In this document: in pieces, positions 1-4,804 of the stretch | Layout: every line of letters starts with the position of its first letter | Position numbering within the stretch: the first letter of the stretch is position 1 | Assembly (NCBI GenBank): GCA_051880615.1 | Contig: JBJEOH010000058.1 | Span: 1 to 5,447, forward strand | Reading direction: 5' to 3' | Length of the DNA: 5,447 bases | Origin: UBA7067 sp051880615 | Lineage (GTDB): Bacteria; Bacillota; Clostridia; Oscillospirales; Acutalibacteraceae | Program-made: the position numbers and the translations under genes | The notes under the pieces: model-generated | Seen by the model: the letters and a program-made list of their open reading frames with translations, nothing else | Told to the model about the DNA's origin: nothing | Database searches by the model: none

Positions 1-2972
1 ATCTTCAGGTCATCAAATCTTCTGAGGATAACTTGGTTGAGGGCGTTACCTTCCATCTTTACGGCACATCTCTTTCCGGTATTGCTGTCGATGAGTATGC
101 CGTGACAGATAAGAACGGTGTTGCTTCTTTTGATGATGTGCTTATCAGCGGCACTACCCCATACACCATTGAGGAAGTGGATACCGCAATCCGTTATGTT
201 GTGCCTGCAAATCAGACCGCACCGATTAACTGGAAAGAAGTAACCACAAGAAACTTCACGAACATTCTCAAAAAGTTCAGCGTAACCGTAACAAAGAGCG
301 ACCGAGAGGAAGGCACACCGCAGGGCGACGCTACCCTTGCCGGAGCAGTTTACGGTATCTATAAAGGTGAAACCCTTGTGGACAAGTATGTGACGGATAA
401 GAACGGGCAGTTTACCACAAAGGAATATGTCTGTGATAATGACTGGACAATCCGTGAAATCACGCCGTCCGAGGGTTATCTGCTCGACGGTACAATCCAT
501 AAGGTCGGTGCTGAACCGCAGCTTTATACGGTGGAACACAATCAGACCGCAAATGATGTTACCGAACAGGTTATGAAAGGCAATATCGCTATCATCAAGC
601 ATACCGATGACGGCGAAACAAAGATTGAAACACCGGAAAACGGTGCAACTTTTGAAATCTATCTGAAATCTTCCGGCAGCTTTGATTCAGCAGAGGAAGA
701 TGAAAGAGATGTAATTGTTTGTGATGAAAACGGCTTCGGTCAGACAAAGGATATGCCTTACGGCGTATATACCGTTCATCAGACCTCCGGTTGGGAGGGG
801 CGTGAGTTAATGGACGACTTCGATGTGTTCATTGCTCAGAACGGACAGACCTACCGCTATCTCATCAACAACGCAAACTTTGAAAGCTATATCAAGGTGG
901 TTAAGGTGGACGCAGAAAGTGGTAAAAACATTCCTTATGCCGGTGCTGGGTTCAAAATCTTTGACCCGGACGGCAATCAGGTAACAATGACCTTCACTTA
1001 TCCTACTCCGACAACGATAGATATTTTCTACACTGATGCAAACGGACAGCTTGTTACACCGGAGAAACTGGAATACGGCAAGGGATATTCTCTTGTTGAG
1101 GTTCAGGCTCCTTACGGATATGTGCTTGACAGCACACCGGTGTACTTTGATGTGGCAGAGGAACATTCTTCCGATGAGGGTGGTATTACCGTGATTAAGG
1201 TCGATAAGCCTAATATGGCACAGAAAGGTACTGTCAGCATTGAAAAGACCGGCGAGGTATTCTCAGGGGTAAATATCTCCGGAGAGGAAAATGCCGATGT
1301 GATTTATCAGCCTGTCTATGAAGTGAAAGGTCTTGCAGGTGCGGTTTATGAGATTACCGCAGCAGAAGATATTATCACTCCTGACGGAACACTCCGTTAT
1401 GCAAAGGGCGAGGTCGTAGATACTGTTACCACAGATGAAAACGGACTTGCCAAGAGTAAGGAACTTTACCTCGGCAGATATACGGTAGTTGAAATTACCG
1501 CACCGGAGGGTATGGTTATCAACAAGGAAGCACACGAGGTCGAGCTGACCTACGCAGGTCAGGAAGTCGCCGTGACGGAAACCGCAACCAGCTTCGTAAA
1601 CGAGAGACAAAAGGTTACGGTAAGTCTTGAAAAGGCTATCGAAAAGAACGACATCTTCAATATCGGCAACGGCGATGAAGTGAAGAATATCAGCTTCGGA
1701 CTTTTTGCCGCCGAGGAACTTGTTTCTGCAAGCGGTACTTCTATCCCGGCAGACGGTCTGATTGAGATTATCTCTCTTTCCGAAAACGGCAAGGCTGTTA
1801 TCAAAACCGACCTTCCTTTCGGAAGCTACTATGTAAAGGAGCTTGCAACCGATGAGCATTATATCCTTTCCGACAGCAAGTATCCGTTTACTTTCAGCTA
1901 TGCGGGACAGGATACCGCAACTGTTGAGGTTGCAGTCAATGACGGCAAGCCGATTGAAAACAAGCTCATTTACGGTTCTGTTTCCGGTAAGAAGATTACC
2001 GAAAACGGCGAAGCACTGGGAGGTGCTGTAATCGGTCTGTTTAAGGCTGATGAAACCGAATTTACAAAAGAAAATGCCTTGATGACTGCTACCTCTGAAA
2101 ATGACGGTAGCTTTTCTTTTGACAAAGTACCGTATGGAAACTGGATTGTAAGAGAAATCGAACAGCCTGCCGGTTTCGTGCTTGACGATACTTCCTATGA
2201 GGTTATCGTGTCCGAGGACGGTCAGGTCATTGAGGTTGAAATCGTCAATGAGTATGTTTACGGCAATATCAAGTTGACTAAGGTCGATGAAGATTACCCG
2301 GAAAACAAGCTGACGGGTGCGACCTTTGAGGTTTACAAAGATGTGAACGGCGACGGTAAACTGGACGACGGCGACGAGCTTATCGGTACGCTTACCGAAA
2401 CCTCTACCGGTATTTACGAGATGAAGGAGCTTCTTTACGGAAAATACCTTGTAAGAGAAACCAAAGCACCGGAAGGCTTTGAGCTTGATAAGGGTGTGTA
2501 CTCTGTTTTCATTGAAAAGGATGAAACCACCTACGAGGTAGAAAACAAAGCCGGCGTCGGCTTTATTAACACGGCAATGAAAGGAAACCTGAAAATCGTT
2601 AAGACTTCCTCTGACGGTAAAGTTGAAGGCTTCACTTTCAGAGTAACGGGAGTAAACGGTTACGACCGCAGCTTCACGACCGATAAGAACGGCGAAATCA
2701 TTATCGAGGGACTTCGTATCGGCGATTACACCATTTCCGAGGTTCAGGATAGTGTTTCTGCTTCCTATGTTCTTCCTGGGGATAAGATTGCAACCGTAAA
2801 GGTCGGCTCTACTACCGTTGTGGAAATGCACAATGAGCTGAGAGACACACCAAAGACCGGAGATAACAGCAATATGGGATTGTGGACGGCACTTGCGGGA
2901 CTTTCTGCCCTCGGTATTGCAGGCACAGCCATTGTTGCGTACAGAAAAAAGAAGAAGGAGGACAATGAGTAA
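1..2972 (+). CDS. Multidomain CnaB/SpaA-type cell-wall-anchored surface protein (5'-truncated by window)
   Basis: The reading frame is open from the left edge (first full codon at 3) to TAA at 2970-2972, giving 989 residues. The TTG at 33 is only an internal leucine, because codons 3-32 already read into the first domain (QVIKSSEDN). About nine prealbumin-fold (CnaB/SpaA pilin-like) domains follow one another, each with an opening strand ending in Lys (IKLTKVD, LKIVKTS), a middle YxVxE strand (YLVRETKAPEGF, YTVVEITAPEG) and usually a closing strand with Asn (FVNE, IVNE, FINT, MHNE). In this family Lys and Asn form an intramolecular isopeptide bond helped by the Glu, giving stiff stalks. The C-terminus is a sortase signal: TPKTG, a hydrophobic segment and RKKKK. 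The product is therefore probably exported and linked to peptidoglycan as an adhesin or pilus-like stalk; the signal peptide and any head domain lie upstream, outside the window. It is separated by one overlapping base from a small membrane-peptide gene. The family is certain; ligand and polymerisation state are unknown. Confidence 0.93.
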   Translation, partial: LQVIKSSEDNLVEGVTFHLYGTSLSGIAVDEYAVTDKNGVASFDDVLISGTTPYTIEEVDTAIRYVVPANQTAPINWKEVTTRNFTNILKKFSVTVTKSDREEGTPQGDATLAGAVYGIYKGETLVDKYVTDKNGQFTTKEYVCDNDWTIREITPSEGYLLDGTIHKVGAEPQLYTVEHNQTANDVTEQVMKGNIAIIKHTDDGETKIETPENGATFEIYLKSSGSFDSAEEDERDVIVCDENGFGQTKDMPYGVYTVHQTSGWEGRELMDDFDVFIAQNGQTYRYLINNANFESYIKVVKVDAESGKNIPYAGAGFKIFDPDGNQVTMTFTYPTPTTIDIFYTDANGQLVTPEKLEYGKGYSLVEVQAPYGYVLDSTPVYFDVAEEHSSDEGGITVIKVDKPNMAQKGTVSIEKTGEVFSGVNISGEENADVIYQPVYEVKGLAGAVYEITAAEDIITPDGTLRYAKGEVVDTVTTDENGLAKSKELYLGRYTVVEITAPEGMVINKEAHEVELTYAGQEVAVTETATSFVNERQKVTVSLEKAIEKNDIFNIGNGDEVKNISFGLFAAEELVSASGTSIPADGLIEIISLSENGKAVIKTDLPFGSYYVKELATDEHYILSDSKYPFTFSYAGQDTATVEVAVNDGKPIENKLIYGSVSGKKITENGEALGGAVIGLFKADETEFTKENALMTATSENDGSFSFDKVPYGNWIVREIEQPAGFVLDDTSYEVIVSEDGQVIEVEIVNEYVYGNIKLTKVDEDYPENKLTGATFEVYKDVNGDGKLDDGDELIGTLTETSTGIYEMKELLYGKYLVRETKAPEGFELDKGVYSVFIEKDETTYEVENKAGVGFINTAMKGNLKIVKTSSDGKVEGFTFRVTGVNGYDRSFTTDKNGEIIIEGLRIGDYTISEVQDSVSASYVLPGDKIATVKVGSTTVVEMHNELRDTPKTGDNSNMGLWTALAGLSALGIAGTAIVAYRKKKKEDNE
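3..2843 (+). repeat. Nine tandem diverged CnaB/SpaA-type domains
   Basis: I divided the stalk by its recurring opening-Lys, middle-Glu and closing-Asn strands. Approximate domain limits are 3-272 (partial), 273-578, 579-881, 882-1223, 1224-1610, 1611-1970, 1971-2258, 2259-2579 and 2580-2843. The middle Glu codons lie at 174, 456, 1098, 1491, 1839, 2154, 2457 and 2739; the third domain has Gln (CAG, 780) instead. Likely Asn partners include codons at 261, 1599, 1959, 2247, 2568 and 2832. The copies share motifs such as TDKNG, YGxYxVxE and APEG/PxGF but not long stretches of identical DNA, so they are old duplications rather than a recently expanded array. Limits are by eye and may be off by several residues. 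Confidence 0.8.
2340..2378 (+). other. EF-hand/dockerin-like calcium-binding loop within the eighth CnaB domain
   Basis: The codons read DVNGDGKLDDGDE, inserted just after the second strand of the domain (FEVYK). Asp at position 1, Asn at 3, Asp at 5, Gly at 6, Asp at 9 and Asp/Glu at 12-13 match the acidic pattern of calcium loops. SdrD_B-type repeats of Gram-positive adhesins carry comparable loops. Calcium binding is inferred from the pattern only. Confidence 0.6.
2844..2969 (+). other. Sortase cell-wall sorting signal (TPKTG) with membrane segment and lysine tail
   Basis: TPKTG is encoded at 2847-2861, followed by the linker DNSN, a hydrophobic helix (about 2874-2942, from MGLWTALAGL to IVAY) and RKKKK at 2943-2957 with an acidic end EDNE. 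This is the standard order of a sortase substrate: the enzyme cuts between Thr and Gly and links Thr to cell wall or a pilin. The first residue is Thr rather than the Leu of LPxTG. No sortase gene lies in the window. Confidence 0.9.
2957..2961 (+). promoter_or_regulatory. Ribosome binding site of the 29-aa membrane peptide, inside the adhesin 3' end
   Basis: GGAGG sits in the last codons of the adhesin (Lys-Glu-Asp), ten bases before ATG 2972. A nearer ATG at 2965 would encode only MSNGR and stop, so the strong site is best assigned to the 2972 start. The arrangement implies coupled translation of the two proteins. Confidence 0.65.
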
Positions 2973-3061
2973 TGGACGCTAAAACAATCGTAGCAGTTGT
3001 ATTAGTCGCCTTTATTATCGGCGGCTTTATCTTCTTGCAGATTAAGAACAGAAAGAAATAA
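2972..3061 (+). CDS. Small single-pass membrane peptide (29 aa)
   Basis: This short frame encodes MDAKTIVAVVLVAFIIGG, continues through FIFLQI and ends in KNRKK, with TAA at 3059-3061. Residues about 5-24 are almost wholly hydrophobic and form one membrane helix. The C-terminal KNRKK cluster suggests the C-terminus is cytoplasmic by the positive-inside rule. The ATG overlaps the stop of the surface protein (TAATG), with GGAGG ten bases upstream, so it is probably made by reinitiation after the adhesin. There is no cysteine motif, cleavage site or sorting motif. It could be a small partner of adhesin export or sortase anchoring, a small regulator of a membrane complex, or a toxin-like peptide; nothing in the sequence decides. 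I think it is a real gene because of the tight overlap, the ribosome site and the coherent membrane-peptide composition, but it is short and I recognise no family. Confidence 0.7.
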   Translation: MDAKTIVAVVLVAFIIGGFIFLQIKNRKK

Positions 3062-3072
3062 GGAACACCAAA

Positions 3073-3107
3073 GTGGGCGGAGTGAAAACTTCGCCCACGG
3101 TTCTTTT
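3073..3107 (+). terminator. Intrinsic terminator or attenuator after the surface module
   Basis: The left arm (3073-3083, GTGGGCGGAGT) and right arm (3088-3098, ACTTCGCCCAC) form an 11-bp stem with one G-U pair, closed by a GAAA tetraloop (3084-3087). The tail GGTTCTTTT follows. It lies 11 bases after the stop of the membrane-peptide gene. The T-run is interrupted, so termination may be partial. The next gene's ribosome site starts 12 bases after the stem and I see no promoter between them, so read-through is likely. Confidence 0.7.
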
Positions 3108-3109
3108 AC

Positions 3110-3115
3110 GGAGGT
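3110..3115 (+). promoter_or_regulatory. Ribosome binding site deciding the ATG 3121 start
   Basis: GGAGGT lies five bases before ATG 3121. The same frame is open upstream to a GTG at 3073, but that codon is the first base-paired triplet of the terminator hairpin and has no ribosome site, so the ATG is the better start. Confidence 0.85.
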
Positions 3116-3120
3116 GCATT

Positions 3121-3414
3121 ATGAATAAGCAAAAGACGGTTGACAGCAAGGTGCTTGCAATACTCAGAGAATGCCCCGAAACGAGGTATGACGATATGCA
3201 GCTTATCCTTTGCTATTACAACCGATACAGCTATATGAGAGTCGGTGATTTACCGCTTGAGGATATAGTCAACAACTATAAAGGCTACGGCTTGCCGTGC
3301 TTTGAGACTATCCGCAGAGCAAGACAGAGAGTGCAATCCCTATTTCCCGAACTGTCAAGGCAGTGCAGTGGCTGCGACTGCGGAAACATCAGAATTGTGA
3401 TTGAAGTAAGCTGA
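3121..3414 (+). CDS. Hypothetical protein, 97 aa, with C-terminal cysteine cluster
   Basis: The protein starts MNKQKTVDSKVLAILRE and ends at TGA 3412-3414. The N-terminal half looks helical, with a segment DDMQLILCYYNR. The middle (about residues 58-78) reads LPCFETIRRARQRVQSLFPE. From memory this 'ETIxRxRQxxQ...PEL' pattern recurs in small proteins of Firmicute phages and conjugative elements, where it sits in compact helical folds that may bind nucleic acid. Near the end are Cys82, Cys85 and Cys87 (CSGCDC), with further cysteines at 18, 31 and 60. These could bind a metal, but there is no full zinc-finger pair. It is the first gene of the downstream cluster, directly after the hairpin, and nine bases before the next start. 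Function unknown; a small DNA-binding or regulatory role is a guess from the arginine-rich helix. Confidence 0.85.
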   Translation: MNKQKTVDSKVLAILRECPETRYDDMQLILCYYNRYSYMRVGDLPLEDIVNNYKGYGLPCFETIRRARQRVQSLFPELSRQCSGCDCGNIRIVIEVS

Positions 3415-3423
3415 GGTGTGGAT

Positions 3424-4017
3424 ATGAACGAGGGAAAAAGAAAAATCGGTGAATACACTGTTCTATGCTCGGTCAATGTGGGCGAAAAGGAAGTTATCTT
3501 GGCTTCCAATGAGCAAAGCACAAACGGCGATAAATTTTTGTGCGGCTTTGCAGAGCGAAACGACCTGTTTGAACTGTGTTCGGAATGTATGGTAAGCGAT
3601 GACTATATTGAAATCGTACACCTTTTCGGTAGCCGTGTGGCAAATGAAGCGGAGCTTTTCAAGGAACAGGTCGAAAAACTGGATATTCCAATCACACTCA
3701 TAACGGAAGCCGACTGTATCCCCGACCACTATTCCAAAGACATCAACGGCAAAATCATAGCCATTGACCCCAAGGTATTAAAGCCTGAATTTCAGAGAGC
3801 CGACAGACAGCTCTACTATGTTACGGGCGGCTTCGGTGCGTCGGCAAACAGTCGTGGAAGCGCCGTGTTCTGCACAAATCTTCACACCGGCAAATCCACC
3901 CGATATGAAAGGATGGATGTTATGGGCGAAATAAAGCCTGAGTGTATGCCTGAATGGGCAAAGGAAAAGGCACAAGAGCTTTTACACAAGAAGCGAAATA
4001 AAGACAAAGAACGATAA
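3424..4017 (+). CDS. Hypothetical protein, 197 aa, mobile-element cargo type
   Basis: I chose ATG 3424 because GAGG (3413-3416) lies seven bases upstream; an in-frame GTG at 3418 would be only one base from that site. The protein has a beta-rich first part (YTVLCSVNVGEKEVILAS), a central helix (residues about 74-86) and a gly/ser-rich block at about 130-170 (LYYVTGGFGASANSRGSAVF, then CTNLHTGKSTRYERMDV). A conserved-looking MPEWAKEKAQ helix and a strongly basic end (HKKRNKDKER) complete it. Cysteines at 15, 40, 52, 55, 98, 150 and 174 form no familiar motif. There is no signal peptide or membrane segment, so it is probably cytoplasmic. From memory, blocks like the 130-180 segment recur in accessory proteins of Clostridia conjugative elements, but I cannot name a characterised family. 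It sits between two other unknown small genes in one apparent operon. Confidence 0.85.
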   Translation: MNEGKRKIGEYTVLCSVNVGEKEVILASNEQSTNGDKFLCGFAERNDLFELCSECMVSDDYIEIVHLFGSRVANEAELFKEQVEKLDIPITLITEADCIPDHYSKDINGKIIAIDPKVLKPEFQRADRQLYYVTGGFGASANSRGSAVFCTNLHTGKSTRYERMDVMGEIKPECMPEWAKEKAQELLHKKRNKDKER

Positions 4018-4030
4018 GGAGGACAAAGCA

Positions 4031-4264
4031 ATGAAGGAAAAATTCACTTTTCAACAGAAAACAAAGCTTCTGACGAAACTGTTTGACGCAGGCTGCAATA
4101 CCGAAAAGAAATTGCAGCAGCTTGATATGGAGAGCATTTTGAAAATTCCCGGTATTACTATTCCGGATATGAGACTGATTATCGAGCTTCAGAAGCAGAC
4201 CAAAGCCAATAAGCTGTTCTCTTATTTGGGAGGTGGCACTGATGAGCAGGCAGGAGCAGAATGA
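4031..4264 (+). CDS. Hypothetical protein, 77 aa, possible helix-hairpin-helix
   Basis: The ribosome site AAGGAGG (4016-4022) overlaps the stop of the previous gene and lies eight bases before ATG 4031. The protein is lysine-rich and helical: MKEKFTFQQKTKLLTKLFDA, then about residues 24-55 containing MESILKIPGITIPDMRLIIE. The LxxIPGIT turn between two helices (Pro40-Gly41-Ile42) resembles the hairpin of HhH DNA-binding motifs (LxxIPGIG), although Thr replaces the second glycine. It ends KLFSYLGGGTDEQAGAE. The last 23 bases overlap the next gene in another frame, suggesting coupled translation. It is probably cytoplasmic; sequence-independent DNA binding is possible but unproven. Confidence 0.8.
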   Translation: MKEKFTFQQKTKLLTKLFDAGCNTEKKLQQLDMESILKIPGITIPDMRLIIELQKQTKANKLFSYLGGGTDEQAGAE

Positions 4265-4799
4265 CCGCCATATCATTTGGAGCGACATTAGCCTTGACCT
4301 TGATGATTGGCGAGAGTCTTTGGAGGAACTGTATCCCGGATATTCCGATGATGAGCTTTACGACATTATGGTAAAATCCAATGCCGAAAACCTTTATGAT
4401 GAACGAGTAAATCTCAACATTCAGCTTTCACAGCCGATTATCGTTATCGGCGACCTCGGCAGATGGAACGGCAGAGTGTCGGGGTACAAGATGATTGATT
4501 CCGGCAACATTAAGGACTGCCTTTATTCCGATACCGATTACACCGAATGGTATGTGGATAAGTACGGCGACCTTCGTGCCGATGCCGTTCATCACGACGG
4601 TACAAACCATTATCTTTACCGTGTATTCAAAGATGGTGTCACCGATACGCAGATTGAAAATCTGCAAGATAAAATCTATAACGGAAAAGCCACAAGAGCC
4701 GACATCACACGAGTTACCAAAAGGCTCGGCGATGACATTGCCGGAGTTTATGGCTTTCCTATTCCAAAGCAAAGACAACCAAACGAACAAGCGAGGTGA
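4242..4799 (+). CDS. Hypothetical acidic protein, 185 aa, phage/mobile-element family
   Basis: ATG 4242 follows GGAGG (4229-4233) by eight bases and is preferred over an in-frame GTG at 4233, which overlaps that site. The start lies 23 bases inside the previous gene. The first 45 residues are highly acidic (DISLDLDDWRESLEELYPGY, then SDDELYDIM). The core, about residues 60-130, contains QPIIVIGDLGRWNGRVSGYK, DCLYSDTDYTEWYVDKYGDL and HHDGTNHYLYRVF. The C-terminal part (about 133-172) is helical, with NGKATRADITRVTKRLGDDI. By count it has about 34 acidic and 22 basic residues. From memory, the 'DLGxWNGR...GY' and 'HHDGTNxYxYR' blocks recur in proteins of Firmicute phages and conjugative elements, with no established function. 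There is no signal peptide or membrane helix. The HHDGT segment could hold metal or catalytic residues, but that is speculation. Confidence 0.88.
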   Translation: MSRQEQNDRHIIWSDISLDLDDWRESLEELYPGYSDDELYDIMVKSNAENLYDERVNLNIQLSQPIIVIGDLGRWNGRVSGYKMIDSGNIKDCLYSDTDYTEWYVDKYGDLRADAVHHDGTNHYLYRVFKDGVTDTQIENLQDKIYNGKATRADITRVTKRLGDDIAGVYGFPIPKQRQPNEQAR

Positions 4800-4804
4800 T
4801 GAAA

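Noticed and set aside
33..35. TTG as a start of the surface protein
   Set aside because: The frame continues upstream to the window edge with sequence that completes the first domain's opening strand (QVIKS), and no ribosome site precedes the TTG.
807..1166. Minus-strand frame of 119 codons
   Set aside because: It lies wholly within the adhesin's third and fourth domains and has no recognisable product; a shadow of the real gene.
1263..2831. A 522-codon open frame on the minus strand across the adhesin
   Set aside because: It runs antisense inside an unmistakable CnaB-repeat gene. It stays open because of the sense strand's codon bias, and its product has no coherent domain or ribosome-site support.
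3035..3064. Possible promoter TTGCAG - 17 bases - ATAAGG
   Set aside because: The -10 matches TATAAT poorly and it overlaps the end of the membrane-peptide gene; not enough to call.
3073..3120. GTG 3073 as start of the 97-aa gene
   Set aside because: It is the base of the terminator stem and lacks a ribosome site; ATG 3121 has GGAGGT at good spacing.
4242..4799. ArdA-type antirestriction protein
   Set aside because: The protein is acidic and of similar length, but the residues do not resemble the ArdA sequences I know; acidity alone is not enough.
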